DNA of 64,000 nucleotides from Ruegeria atlantica (GTDB lineage Bacteria > Pseudomonadota > Alphaproteobacteria > Rhodobacterales > Rhodobacteraceae). The stretch is taken from the NCBI RefSeq assembly GCF_013032505.1, contig NZ_WQCG01000001.1, forward strand, positions 1,364,001-1,428,000, read 5' to 3'. The position numbers and the translations under genes were made by a program. Each line of letters opens with the position of its first letter. The first letter of the stretch is position 1. Positions 35,074 to 43,822 of this stretch are shown piece after piece. Under the pieces are notes generated by a model, which was not told the DNA's origin, did not search any database, and saw only the letters and a list, made by a program, of their open reading frames with translations.

Positions 35074-35372
35074 CAGATGCGGCCCCCTAGCATCGCCTGA
35101 AAATGCGCGTTCAAGTGTTGCGTGATCGTCTTTCGCGCATTCTTTGGCGGTTCAATTGCCCACTCTGTCACCATTTCCCGGCCATCCTGACGGGCGGTGC
35201 AAATCAGCAAATCACCAGCGGCCTTGTCAGTGACCATCAGATAGGCGGTTCCGTCAGCGCGGCCATATCGGAACAGGTAGCCAGCGGGCGACCATCTGGA
35301 CTCCTTCCAAGCCACGTTAGGCGCGTAGTTCGGGCGTGGTTCCGGCGTCCCGGTTGATAGGATTTTGTTCAT
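35073..35372 (-). CDS. Hypothetical protein downstream of the capsid gene, 99 aa
   Basis: Begins at ATG 35372, five bases after the capsid stop codon. The product (MNKILSTGTPEPRPNYAPNVAWKESRWSPAGYLFRYGR...) shows no known domain. The position straight after the capsid gene is that of head-completion or decoration proteins in many phages, but the sequence gives no proof. Confidence 0.55.
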   Translation of the reverse strand: MNKILSTGTPEPRPNYAPNVAWKESRWSPAGYLFRYGRADGTAYLMVTDKAAGDLLICTARQDGREMVTEWAIEPPKNARKTITQHLNAHFQAMLGGRI

Positions 35373-35377
35373 GTCGA

Positions 35378-36775
35378 TCACCACGCAACGCCAGTGAGAT
35401 AAGCCGCACCAGAGGAACGCAGCATTCCCCACGACACAGGCGCAATGACGCGCAGGGCTTGGCAATTCGTCTGGAATGTTGACCGGGCCACGGCACCAGC
35501 GGCGGCGGCATCGTCAATGTGAATTGAGTCACCATCGCCAACAATGGAATCGTCACCCGTGCCATAGACCGGGGCCGGGTTTTCATCTGAGGCCATAACC
35601 ACAGTTGCGGAGCTTGAAACGTCAATCTGTGGAACCTCAGTAGCCCCGGCGAATTTGTCAGCGTCCACAATCGAAACCACGTCAGGCGGGACGTTGTTCG
35701 ATACGATCAGAGGCAGGCCGAAAAGCTCGCCCCGTTCAATCTCATCACGGAAAACAAAGCCCTCACCATCGCGGATCATTTGCAAGGATCGCTTACGGGC
35801 CGGGTGCATGATCAACACAGGGTCAGTCATCTTTTGCGCGTCGGCCTGACCTAGCAAATATTTCAGGTCGTCCATAATCAGGGCCAGCGTTGCCCCGGCG
35901 CTTGCTTGGTTCGGTTTGCCGTTCAGAATGGACGCAGGCCGCACGGTGGGTATCGTTGCCGATTGATCTAACAGCGCGCTATCAATTGCCATCGAAACAG
36001 CGGACAGCAGACCATATTCAATCACCCGGCGGATGTGTGGAATCGACGTTTCGGCCAGTTCGTTGGAATAAACCGAGATTGCGGCCAGCTTGGTACGCCA
36101 GAACGTTAGCGACCCGACAGCACCCGAAACAACCGGGATTGTCTCACCCTCAGAAACCCAATTTGCGGCCATCGTGTCAGCGGCCATTTGTGGCATTGTC
36201 AGGCCGTTGAAATTGCCAAATTCCAGACGCAGACCACGGGCCACAAGCGCGGCGTAAACCGAGTTATTCAGGCTTTCAAACCAGATCGGTAGGACGCCAT
36301 AGTCCACCAGTTCGGCCCCAAATCCTGCGGCGGTTGTGGTGCCGGGGTTGGTGGCAGATTTGAACAACAGACCATTTGCAGCGGTCACGGTGGCGGCGTG
36401 GTTCGGTCCCTTCGGAACAAACTTTAAGACCCATTCGGAATGGGTGCCTTGCCCCGTCGCACGGCGCATAAATTCGGCGGCGGTTGCGGCCACCAGTGCC
36501 GTTTTCGGGTCGGGCAGTTTCGCCAGCGGGTCAACGTCTTTCGGCTGATCTGGTGGCAACAGTTTGACGGTTGCTTTCGCATCAAACGGGCGGCTTTCCA
36601 GAGCATCGACTCGGCGTTCCAGTGCGGCTTGCGCCTTGGTCAATCCGGCGCGGTCTTTCATCCCGGCGGCTTCAAATTCCAGCGCGGACGAATAGGCGGC
36701 ATCTGACAGGGCCTTTTTCGCTTTGCGTTCGTTGGTGGGGTCGTGCAGATCGCCCCTGACAAGTGGTTTATTCAT
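35378..36775 (-). CDS. HK97-fold phage major capsid protein
   Basis: A 465-residue capsid protein. Residues 1-125 are charged and helical (delta-like scaffold region, including a coiled coil around 35-65). Residues about 130-465 carry the HK97-family pattern: FGAELVDYGVLPIWFESL, the ANWVSEGETIPV segment, the ...KLAAISVYSNELAETS motif, GLPLIVSNNVP, and the terminal CQALRVIAPVSWGMLRSSGAAYLTGV. It builds icosahedral shells. ATG 36775 follows gaggag. No protease is encoded nearby, so cleavage of the delta region, if any, would need a helper. Its presence with terS but no terL or portal is unusual. Confidence 0.9.
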   Translation of the reverse strand: MNKPLVRGDLHDPTNERKAKKALSDAAYSSALEFEAAGMKDRAGLTKAQAALERRVDALESRPFDAKATVKLLPPDQPKDVDPLAKLPDPKTALVAATAAEFMRRATGQGTHSEWVLKFVPKGPNHAATVTAANGLLFKSATNPGTTTAAGFGAELVDYGVLPIWFESLNNSVYAALVARGLRLEFGNFNGLTMPQMAADTMAANWVSEGETIPVVSGAVGSLTFWRTKLAAISVYSNELAETSIPHIRRVIEYGLLSAVSMAIDSALLDQSATIPTVRPASILNGKPNQASAGATLALIMDDLKYLLGQADAQKMTDPVLIMHPARKRSLQMIRDGEGFVFRDEIERGELFGLPLIVSNNVPPDVVSIVDADKFAGATEVPQIDVSSSATVVMASDENPAPVYGTGDDSIVGDGDSIHIDDAAAAGAVARSTFQTNCQALRVIAPVSWGMLRSSGAAYLTGVAW

Positions 36776-36786
36776 CGTTGGACTCC

Positions 36787-37284
36787 TCAATATTTACGGG
36801 TGTTGATCGCGCGCAGGCGCACCCGTGGTTTCGGCGTTTCAGCCATATTTTTAAGGGACATTCCTAAATCCTGGGTCTGTTTCCGGTTCCGGACAGACCA
36901 AAATTCGGCCACCTTGCGCAGCGTCCTTTCGGCGGCGGCATCCTCGGCAGCTTTGGTGGTTGGCGCGGCCCCTGATTTGGCGTCAAGTTCAGCCTCAATT
37001 CGGGCGATTTCTACGGCCCTTTCATCACCCGTCAGGCCATCTAGGCGGCGGTCAATATCGGCTTTCAGGTCGGCCAGCATCACCTTGCCCGGTGCGGTCA
37101 ATTTACCTTCCCAATAGTCGGGCCGTTGCGCGACCAAATCGCCTATTTCGGTGGTGGTCATGCCAGACTTGCGCAGGGCGTTGAACATCTGCCCCGCGTC
37201 CGGGTCTTTGACCTTTGGCAGCACCCGGCGCGGGTGCGGCGGTGCGGTGGCCGCTTTCGATTTGAACGGATTCCTAATCTCCAT
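36787..37284 (-). CDS. Hypothetical protein between terS and capsid genes, 165 aa
   Basis: A helical, charged 165-residue product (MEIRNPFKSKAATAPPHPRR...) without a recognised fold. It starts at ATG 37284 after aggagag and ends 11 bp before the capsid start. The sequence RKQTQDLG near the C-terminus is encoded by one copy of the 13-bp repeated motif (36870-36882). A head-assembly or portal-like accessory role is possible but unproven. Confidence 0.55.
   Translation of the reverse strand: MEIRNPFKSKAATAPPHPRRVLPKVKDPDAGQMFNALRKSGMTTTEIGDLVAQRPDYWEGKLTAPGKVMLADLKADIDRRLDGLTGDERAVEIARIEAELDAKSGAAPTTKAAEDAAAERTLRKVAEFWSVRNRKQTQDLGMSLKNMAETPKPRVRLRAINTRKY
36870..36886 (-). repeat. 13-bp element motif, copy 2
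   Basis: cctgggtctgtttccgg, identical to 33416-33432 over 17 bp and preceded by aaat as in copy 3. It lies inside the coding region of the 165-aa gene. Confidence 0.7.
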
Positions 37285-37588
37285 TGTCGGACTCTCCTGT
37301 TGCTTGGATTTCAGCGATTAGCGCCTCTGTATCGGCGGGCAGATCGGCCCTTTGCCGGGTGTTGATCCACTCGGAATCGCGGCGGCACCATTCCCACCAG
37401 AGCGGATCGGCGACCACGCCATAAAGCAGGCTTGCGCGCAGGCCGATTTCAGCCCCGAAAACATCGGCAATTTGCCCCGCCAGATATCGCCCATAGGCGA
37501 TAAACAGCAGCGGTTCGCGGTCCCGGTCAGGCCAGACCACAGGGCCACCCGCCAAGCGTTCCAATTGTGCGGCGTTTATCTCGGTCAT
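37274..37588 (-). CDS. Hypothetical protein, 104 aa
   Basis: Starts at ATG 37588, overlapping the terminase-small-subunit stop as ATGA. The product has MTEINAAQLERLAGGPVVWPDRDREPLLFIAYGRYLAGQIADVFG and a tryptophan-rich DPLWWEWCRRDSEWI segment. No family is recognised. The tight coupling suggests a packaging or head role. Confidence 0.55.
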   Translation of the reverse strand: MTEINAAQLERLAGGPVVWPDRDREPLLFIAYGRYLAGQIADVFGAEIGLRASLLYGVVADPLWWEWCRRDSEWINTRQRADLPADTEALIAEIQATGESDNGD

Positions 37589-38082
37589 TGCTTTTGCGCC
37601 CCGGATTGCAGGCGGTTCAGCCAATCAGCCACCCGGCCTTGTGGAACGTGCATTTCGTCAGGTTCCGGGGCCTCTTTCGCGCGGGTGTCGCGGTCTTTGA
37701 ACCTCACGCCAAGGTCACGGTAAACCAATTGCAGGCGGGCGCGGTGCGTGTCGGCAATGGCAAAGATCGGGTTTGGTTTCGGCGCACCATTCCCGGCCAT
37801 CACGGTTAGGGGCGCGGTTGCCAGTTCATCGGCCATTTCGTGCAGTCTTTGGGCGGTCAAAGCGGCCTGACAGATCATCGACAGATCGGCCACGGTCCAG
37901 CGTTCGCGGGACAGCCACAAATTACGGGCAAAATTCACGCCCCATTCACTCAGCGCATGACTACCCGGCATAGTTTCCAGTTCGGGCATTGTCAGGGATA
38001 AATCGGGCTTGTTTGCGGCTTCGTTGGCGGCGGCAAAGCTATCGCTGCGGGCCTTGTGCGGTTTGCGTCCTTTAGTCGGCAT
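37585..38082 (-). CDS. P27-like phage terminase small subunit
   Basis: A 165-residue protein from ATG 38082 (preceded by agaaagg). The basic N-terminus (MPTKGRKPHKARSD), the central helices (HALSEWGVNFARNLW ... LSMICQAALTAQRLHEMADELA), and the terminal GAPKPNPIFAIADTHRARLQLVYRDLGVRFKDR match the P27 TerS pattern (NP..., then a long helix ending in the LG motif). TerS recognises the packaging site on its genome. No large subunit accompanies it, so it would have to work with a helper phage's TerL. Confidence 0.72.
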   Translation of the reverse strand: MPTKGRKPHKARSDSFAAANEAANKPDLSLTMPELETMPGSHALSEWGVNFARNLWLSRERWTVADLSMICQAALTAQRLHEMADELATAPLTVMAGNGAPKPNPIFAIADTHRARLQLVYRDLGVRFKDRDTRAKEAPEPDEMHVPQGRVADWLNRLQSGAQKQ

Positions 38083-38323
38083 CGGTGGGCCTTTCTGGGG
38101 TCTGGTTTCGGAATAGCGTTCGTTTTGTGCTTGGGGACACGCTTGAGGTGAATTGCCTATGCTATGTCCACTCCCCCCCCTAGTTGATCCCTCGCCCATA
38201 GTTCGCAAGCAGGGGGCGAAGGGTGATCTACTACAGTCGGTTAGATGTATAGTCATTGTATCCACATCATTTGGATTCGTTATCACCATATCACATTCAC
38301 AATCCTCCTGACTTATCGCACGT
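38083..38323. other. Non-coding region upstream of terS, candidate packaging site
   Basis: A 241-bp gap, AT-rich relative to the element, between terS and the methyltransferase. It has an 8-C run (38172-38179) and no coding frame. In many phages the cos or pac site lies next to terS, so this is the best candidate for the element's packaging site. Confidence 0.4.
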
Positions 38324-38950
38324 TCATTGCATCACCATCCCTTGCACATCGTCTGGCCTTGCTTGGTAAAGGTGGCAATGCCTCGGCTCATGGCCCACGC
38401 TATGCACTGACCACAGCAACCATTGGTAGCTATGGCGTGGTGAAGCGGTGCGGTTGGTGGTCCAGTAGGGACGCCAGCACATACGCACAGCACCAGCATA
38501 GGCCGGGTGTGACATGGCCCCCTGTCTGCCCTTGGCTAAATCCCAATCAGCGCGCACCAGCATAAGCAGGGATTCGAGCTTCCCCGATTGCATCCACTCA
38601 AGGCAGCGATTGACCATCAGCGCAGGGAAATCCCCCGAATATGGTGGGTTGGTCACGATCACCGGGGCGTGTGGAAATAGGGCATCCTCAAAGGGTGTTA
38701 TTGCCGTATCCGCAAACCCGTAATCAATGGCATCGGACCAGTGAATCCGGGTGGCCCCGGCAGCGGTCAGGGCAGGCCCTAGGGCGTGGTTCCCGGCGCA
38801 GGGTTCCCATACCTCGGAACCGTCAATCAGGCCCCTACAGGGCGCGATTGTCAGGACGTGGGCTAGATCGGGCGGGGTCGGGTAAAAATCGGCATCGGCA
38901 CGGGCGTATTTGCTTCCATACATGGCCGGGTCTTTGGCTTTAGCGTCCAT
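38324..38950 (-). CDS. DNA (adenine-N6) methyltransferase-like protein
   Basis: A 208-residue SAM-dependent DNA methyltransferase fold. DFYPTPPDLAHVL precedes the AdoMet site WEPCAGNHALG (residues about 48-58), and the catalytic NPPY is in VIVTNPPYSGDFPAL. This is the phage-type orphan enzyme class that methylates adenine. It is a solitary enzyme with no restriction partner, so it probably protects or marks the element DNA. It overlaps the preceding gene by 11 bp. Confidence 0.82.
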   Translation of the reverse strand: MDAKAKDPAMYGSKYARADADFYPTPPDLAHVLTIAPCRGLIDGSEVWEPCAGNHALGPALTAAGATRIHWSDAIDYGFADTAITPFEDALFPHAPVIVTNPPYSGDFPALMVNRCLEWMQSGKLESLLMLVRADWDLAKGRQGAMSHPAYAGAVRMCWRPYWTTNRTASPRHSYQWLLWSVHSVGHEPRHCHLYQARPDDVQGMVMQ

Positions 38951-39740
38951 TGGATTGCACCCCCGGATTGTATTGCAGGACCGAGTCCACTTTGCCCGGT
39001 TCGGGTTCTTTGATCCGGCGAGGTCGTTTGATGTGCAGTTGTTCTTTGCCTTGGATGTGTTCGTGCATTCTCAGCATTTCACAGGCCAGCGCACAGCAAT
39101 CAAAAGAGGTCAGGGACGAATGAAACAGGCCGCGCAGGATCGCCACAGCGGACTCGAATGACAGGCCAAACACAGGGGCGATGCGGACAGGCCCCGGCGT
39201 GTTCGATTGCATGAAATCACCCACAGGCCAGCGCAGCGCCAGACCAGCCAAATAAACCCCATAATCGGCAGGCAGATTTGGCACCCCTGACCAGATCAAA
39301 CGGCGGCGGGTCAGTTCGGGGCAATTCTCGGCCTCGGGCAGTTCACAGGTTGCCCGTTCGATCCGCTTTAGCATCGTCACCCAATCGGCACCCGGCGCAG
39401 GGTAGCAGCGGCCAAAATCGGGGCGCAGATCGGCCAGTTTCTCAATCCACTTTCGGCCTTGGTGCAATCCAGCCCATTCACCAGCTTGCACAATCACAGC
39501 CGGATCACCTTGAGCCACTTGAACGGCAGTTGCAAAGCGCACGGCAAAGCGGGGCAGCATACGGCTATCAATGATCTGTTGAACGGTCAGGGCGGACGCG
39601 GTGTTTAGGATCACCGGAACGCGCGGAAAATGGGCCTTCACCAGATCGTCAGCAAACGGGGCCAACGGGCCGATGTATTCAGGCACAGGGGCGCAGGCGG
39701 CTTTCGTCGCAAGGGCGAGGTCGTGAAAATCGTATTCCAT
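38940..39740 (-). CDS. Hypothetical protein, 266 aa
   Basis: A soluble 266-residue protein (MEYDFHDLALATKAACAP...) with a central SALTVQQIIDSRMLPRFAVRFATAVQVAQGDP and a C-terminal basic stretch (IKRPRRIKEPEPGK). No family recognised. It overlaps the methyltransferase gene by 11 bp and its upstream neighbour is immediately adjacent, so it belongs to the replication operon. Confidence 0.55.
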   Translation of the reverse strand: MEYDFHDLALATKAACAPVPEYIGPLAPFADDLVKAHFPRVPVILNTASALTVQQIIDSRMLPRFAVRFATAVQVAQGDPAVIVQAGEWAGLHQGRKWIEKLADLRPDFGRCYPAPGADWVTMLKRIERATCELPEAENCPELTRRRLIWSGVPNLPADYGVYLAGLALRWPVGDFMQSNTPGPVRIAPVFGLSFESAVAILRGLFHSSLTSFDCCALACEMLRMHEHIQGKEQLHIKRPRRIKEPEPGKVDSVLQYNPGVQSNGR

Positions 39741-40046
39741 TTATTCGGCACTCCACACGGTTGCGTTGCAGCGGTCACAGGTCACGGCGACAACGGATTG
39801 AAAGTTTCGGGATTTGGCTTGGTTGAATTGTTCCCGTTGGCTTGTGTCCATTTCCAGCAGATCGCCTTGTGACGGGTTGTTTCGGGTGTCGCCCATCACA
39901 GCGCGCCAGTGATCCGGCAGGCCAAAGACTCGGCGGTCAGGTCCGGTGGTGATGAATGACAAACCGTCCAGTTCATCGGCGCGGAAAGTGTGCGTTGCAT
40001 TGGTCGGGCATTGGCACGTTGCATGAACTTGGTATTTATCCCTCAT
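39741..40046 (-). CDS. Small zinc-ribbon-like protein
   Basis: A 101-residue protein with CQCPTNATH near the N-terminus and CDRCNATVW near the C-terminus, giving two paired cysteine motifs likely to bind zinc. No family known. It ends where the 266-aa gene begins (taaatg) and overlaps the upstream gene by 11 bp. Confidence 0.6.
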   Translation of the reverse strand: MRDKYQVHATCQCPTNATHTFRADELDGLSFITTGPDRRVFGLPDHWRAVMGDTRNNPSQGDLLEMDTSQREQFNQAKSRNFQSVVAVTCDRCNATVWSAE

Positions 40047-40560
40047 TGATCAGTCTCCGTTTGTTGAAAAGGTCGATTGCAAGGCGGCTGAGAATGGTTG
40101 TCCAAGCCATCGGCAGACGGTCAGGCACCCCGGCGCGGTCACTGGACACAACACAACGGCGCAGGGTCAGAATGCGGCCCCGGTGTTGCTCGGCCATCAC
40201 CTCGGAAAACATCGGGCGCGGGTCGCCTTTTACCCATCCTTTGAAGGTCGGAAACCATCGTGCGGACAGGATCAAATCGGCAGCATTTCGCAGGATTGAA
40301 GGCGCAGAACGGACACAGGGCCACGACGCTAAAACCGTATGTAAATCAGGGCCATAACGGGCGTTGTGCAAATCCTGGGTCTGTTTTTTGCGCTTTTCCC
40401 GACCTTTCAGCACCCGCACAAATGCCGCGCGGTTTTCCCTGATAAATTCCAGCCCTTGCGGCTTTGGTTCGCGCGGTCCCGAATAGCGGATTTTGTCGCC
40501 ATCCATCCAGAACCGGAAACCCACGGACTCGGCGTGGTCTAGGAATTTGGCCGGGGTCAT
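40036..40560 (-). CDS. TubC_N-like domain protein
   Basis: A 174-residue protein. The first 50 residues (MTPAKFLDHAESVGFRFWMDGDKIRYSGP ... FIRENRAAFVRVLKG) match the small helix-bundle/beta domain called TubC_N, often found beside primase-helicase genes of phages and plasmids. The rest is unrecognised. The stretch KKQTQDL near residue 58 is encoded by the third copy of the 13-bp motif. ATGA overlap with the helicase gene. Confidence 0.6.
   Translation of the reverse strand: MTPAKFLDHAESVGFRFWMDGDKIRYSGPREPKPQGLEFIRENRAAFVRVLKGREKRKKQTQDLHNARYGPDLHTVLASWPCVRSAPSILRNAADLILSARWFPTFKGWVKGDPRPMFSEVMAEQHRGRILTLRRCVVSSDRAGVPDRLPMAWTTILSRLAIDLFNKRRLINEG
40374..40386 (-). repeat. 13-bp element motif, copy 3
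   Basis: cctgggtctgttt, preceded by aaat as in copy 2. It lies within the TubC_N-like gene and encodes KKQTQDL on the minus strand. Confidence 0.65.
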
Positions 40561-42398
40561 AGCTCACCCCCTACCGAATTTTTTTTATATTTGTGGCGTA
40601 CCTTCGAAGGGTTCTGTTTAGTCGTTTTAGTGTTAGTGGCGTTGCGCCAGATCACCAGCGGTTCAAGCTCATCCCCGGAATCGGGCAGGCTATCGTCGGG
40701 CGTGTAGGTGATTTGAATTTTGCGGTGCGTCCCGGTGTGGCTGGAGTCGGTTTCGATCTTCACCCCAAGGTGGCGCAGCGTGTTCGCAACGTGTGGCAGG
40801 CGTCGGCCTAGCCAAGTCGGGTTTGAAGGCCACAGGCGGCTTGATCTGGTTTCCTCATCGGCAAAATCTTTCAAGGCATCTTGCAGGGCCGTTGCGGTGC
40901 CTTCCCACGTCCGGAGTCCGTCCATCAGGTCGAACACGGCCAGCGCAAACGGATCATCGTTTAGCAGCATGGTTATGCGTTCAATCAGGTTGCGGCGAAA
41001 GGCAGCGTCGATCAGCCCCTTTGTATCCCACAGCGCAGGCTCGGCCTCGGACACCCGGCGCAGAAAATCGACCATCCGGGGCGCGTTGACGATCAGCACC
41101 CGGCCACGGTTCCGGATACCCTCAGCAAGCGCACCATAGAACAGGCCCAAAAGCTCGGGTTGCAGGGCTTCAAATCTGGCCCATAGCTCGGCATCAGGCA
41201 GGCGGTTTTCAGCGGCGATAGGTTCAACGCGCAGGAACACGGAACGGTCAATAAGATCGGCCTTAACCACAAAGTCACCAATCCCGGCCAGCACCACAGG
41301 ACAACACCCGGTCAGGCTCGTAAATTCGTCCATCTGGTGATGCGTTCGGGCGCGGAATGTTCCCCCGTATGCAATGCGGCTGAAAACGTCTGACACGTCG
41401 CCAGACATGCCCGACAGGTTGTCATAGGCCAGACAGTGCAGGGCGCGGACTTCACAGAAAATATCCCATTCGCCTTTAGGCTTCCCCACCCCCTCGGATT
41501 GCTGCGGATCAACCAAGCGCGTGAACATCTGCATTCGCTTGCTTTTGCCGCTATCCTGTAACCCGGTGATGATGGTCACAACGTGCGGCCCCTCGGGTTG
41601 CATCGCGTCCAGTATGGCGGCGACAAACAGGCGGAAATTGTCCACCCGTTCAAAGGGGGTCAGTTGTTGGAATGCCATTAGCAGCTTGTCACGATCAGAC
41701 GGGGCCACAGGCTCGGGCAGTTCGGCCAGTTCAGGCCGGGTCAGAAACCGGACGGGCGACTCCTCAGCGGTGATTTGTTCGAAGCCATCAGGCAGGGCCG
41801 GATTGATCCGGATTTGGTGGTTTTCCGGGTCGGCGCGGTAGACGTAAATCAGACCATCGTGCAGGGCATACCGCTTGCCCACCTCGCGGCGGGTGGTGGT
41901 GTGATGCGCCTTGGCAGATGCAAGGTTAACAGCGGCCCCCAATGCGTCATTGTTCGGCGCGGAGTCGGTGGCCTCGTAATACTTCAAAACTAACGCCTCG
42001 CGGAACGCGGACGATCTGACCTTGACCGTTGACCATATGCCCCGGTTTGCCCCGGATGCGTAAGCGGTTCCGGCAGCATCACAGAACAGGTCAAATTCGC
42101 CCATCACCTCGGCCAGTGTGTCGAGTTGTGAATCACTTGATCCGTCACCCCTCGGGCCGTGTTGTTTGATCTTTTGGCGCAGGACAGTAAGCCCCACCCC
42201 CTGCCCTTTCAGGTCAGCTAACAGGCGTTCAAATTCGGCGGGGTTGTCCCGGTCCAGCGCACCCAATGCGGCCAGCGTCGGAACCTCAAAGGCGGCGGGT
42301 TTGCCCTCTGATTTTACCCTGTCAATTAGCCCCTCTAGGGGGTCATTTTGATCAGCAATATCAGGGACTTCTACGGCCTGGGTCTGTTTCTCGGCCAT
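40557..42398 (-). CDS. Phage-type D5-like helicase/primase-helicase ATPase
   Basis: A 613-residue replication protein. A helical N-terminal region (about 1-270) precedes an SF3/D5-like ATPase: Walker A ITGLQDSGKSKRM near 282-294, Walker B-like LAYDNLSGM, and the sensor LTGCCPVVLAGIGDF, followed by DLIDRSVFLRVEPI. It would unwind the element's origin. ATG 42398 overlaps the stop of the upstream gene. The last 28 residues (NATNTKTTKQN ... VRHKYKKNS) are encoded by DNA nearly repeated at 45100-45164. Confidence 0.8.
   Translation of the reverse strand: MAEKQTQAVEVPDIADQNDPLEGLIDRVKSEGKPAAFEVPTLAALGALDRDNPAEFERLLADLKGQGVGLTVLRQKIKQHGPRGDGSSDSQLDTLAEVMGEFDLFCDAAGTAYASGANRGIWSTVKVRSSAFREALVLKYYEATDSAPNNDALGAAVNLASAKAHHTTTRREVGKRYALHDGLIYVYRADPENHQIRINPALPDGFEQITAEESPVRFLTRPELAELPEPVAPSDRDKLLMAFQQLTPFERVDNFRLFVAAILDAMQPEGPHVVTIITGLQDSGKSKRMQMFTRLVDPQQSEGVGKPKGEWDIFCEVRALHCLAYDNLSGMSGDVSDVFSRIAYGGTFRARTHHQMDEFTSLTGCCPVVLAGIGDFVVKADLIDRSVFLRVEPIAAENRLPDAELWARFEALQPELLGLFYGALAEGIRNRGRVLIVNAPRMVDFLRRVSEAEPALWDTKGLIDAAFRRNLIERITMLLNDDPFALAVFDLMDGLRTWEGTATALQDALKDFADEETRSSRLWPSNPTWLGRRLPHVANTLRHLGVKIETDSSHTGTHRKIQITYTPDDSLPDSGDELEPLVIWRNATNTKTTKQNPSKVRHKYKKNSVGGEL
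40580..40644 (-). repeat. 65-bp inverted-repeat block, copy 1
   Basis: Read on the minus strand it matches the plus strand at 45100-45164: 28 of the first 29 positions and all of the last 16, with no length change. It encodes the helicase C-terminus. Confidence 0.75.
42377..42390 (-). repeat. 13-bp element motif, copy 4
   Basis: cctgggtctgtttc inside the first codons of the helicase gene (encodes EKQTQAV). Core identical to the other three copies. Confidence 0.65.
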
Positions 42399-42880
42399 CA
42401 CTCACCCATTACGCTTGCGCGGTCATGCGCCAGTTTAAGCAGCTTTTCCCAATCTCGATTCTTGGCGGCGTCTTTCATCGCCTTACGGGCAGCGGATTCC
42501 TCATTCCGGAAACGGTGGGCGCATTGGGTCAGGGTCATGTTTGGCACCCCGAACAGGTCAACTAGGATGTGTTTGACCAGTGCATAAAGCTCGGGCCGTG
42601 CTTGGCGGAAACCACCCAAAGCACAGCGCACCCGGAACACTTCAAAGGGCGACAGATCGTCAGGATTTTTCGCAATGTCCCTGACCAGATCGCGGATAGG
42701 TCGGGGCGTTCCCGGCGGCACCATCAGGGCGGCGACAGTTTCACGGCAGCGGGCCGTTAACCTCGGGTTTTCGCCATCACACGGCAGGGCGGACAGGGCC
42801 GCATTTAGCGGCATGTGTGGCAGGGCGTCGGCGGTTGCGATTTCTAGGTCTGGGTCAGTCTCAAGGAATTTATCAGGCAT
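42398..42880 (-). CDS. Hypothetical protein, 160 aa
   Basis: Residues about 55-125 are helical and end in LTQCAHRFRNEESAARKAMKDAA, resembling small accessory replication proteins. No family known. It overlaps the primase gene by 8 bp and the helicase gene by 1 bp, so it is translated with them. Confidence 0.55.
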   Translation of the reverse strand: MPDKFLETDPDLEIATADALPHMPLNAALSALPCDGENPRLTARCRETVAALMVPPGTPRPIRDLVRDIAKNPDDLSPFEVFRVRCALGGFRQARPELYALVKHILVDLFGVPNMTLTQCAHRFRNEESAARKAMKDAAKNRDWEKLLKLAHDRASVMGE

Positions 42881-43754
42881 TGGTCAGACTCCTTTGCAGT
42901 AGGTCGTTAAAATCGGTCCCGGCAGGCGCGCGGGCCTCGGCCACGGTGCGGCCCTCAGATCGCAGGCGGACGCCCAACAGAGCGGCGGTTTTCTCGGCTT
43001 GGGGGTCGCCATCCAGAAACAGCACGACAGACCGCACGGCGTCGGGCAGTTCGATATTCAGCAGGCCGTTTGTGCCAAGCGTGGCGATGGTCGGCAGATC
43101 GTACAGGCGTTGCGCACTCAGGGCCGTTTCTATGCCCTCAGCAAGCCCAATGCGGTCAGTCAGGGGGGCCAGCCTTACCCCGCCCCCTTTGATCGGCCCC
43201 AGCGTGGCCTTTTGGGGGTCTGCGTCGATCTTTCGGCCCTCTGGTGTCAGCCATTGCCGCGCGACACCCACCCGGTGCAGATCGGCCAGCCTTTCGACAG
43301 CGGCCACCAGTGCCGGGGCCTTGGTTCCGGTTGGATGGTTCAGGGCCATCACCTCGCGCAGCGTCGGGGGCCACGGTGGCGGCAATCCCCGGCTGATCAG
43401 GTACAGGCCAACGGGTGACGTTTCGCTGATCTGGTGCGCGTGGTCGAATATCTCGGCAGCGCGTTCCCGCTTGGCCTCTACCTCTGTCAGGTTACGAGCT
43501 TGCCGCGAAGCGTTGCGCGGTCGCCTCGGTCGTTTGAACCCGTCCCGTTCCAGAATTTCCCAAACATCAAACCCGCAATAGGCGTGACAGCGCACCCACG
43601 GGTTGCCGTGTTCGTCGGTGCTGATATGCAGCGTTCCCCCGGTGCCATTCTCGGCGCACATCGGGCAGGGCTTCACACTGTATTCATCCTTCCCCGGAAT
43701 CGGGGTCTTTAGGGAATAGTGGCGGGCCAGATCGTATGCGGAATAGGTAGCCAT
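42873..43754 (-). CDS. Phage-type DNA primase with zinc and Toprim domains
   Basis: A 293-residue primase. An N-terminal zinc motif (CPMC near 31-34 with CHAYCGFD near 56-63) contacts template DNA, and the C-terminal half is Toprim: GLAEGIETALSAQ (Glu of the motif) and VVLFLDGDPQAEKTAALLG (the DxD). It would make primers for element replication with the D5-like helicase two genes downstream. The length is typical of satellite and phage primases. Confidence 0.85.
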   Translation of the reverse strand: MATYSAYDLARHYSLKTPIPGKDEYSVKPCPMCAENGTGGTLHISTDEHGNPWVRCHAYCGFDVWEILERDGFKRPRRPRNASRQARNLTEVEAKRERAAEIFDHAHQISETSPVGLYLISRGLPPPWPPTLREVMALNHPTGTKAPALVAAVERLADLHRVGVARQWLTPEGRKIDADPQKATLGPIKGGGVRLAPLTDRIGLAEGIETALSAQRLYDLPTIATLGTNGLLNIELPDAVRSVVLFLDGDPQAEKTAALLGVRLRSEGRTVAEARAPAGTDFNDLLQRSLTNA

Positions 43755-43822
43755 TGGGCAAAGTCCTATTGTTCCCCGGTTGGCCGGGGTTGTTGCGGGT
43801 CAGGTTGTCAGGGGGTCGGCGC

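Noticed and set aside
42873..43754. Primase as a bacterial DnaG
   Set aside because: It is only 293 residues, lies in an element operon and lacks the DnaB-binding C-terminal domain, so it is phage-type.
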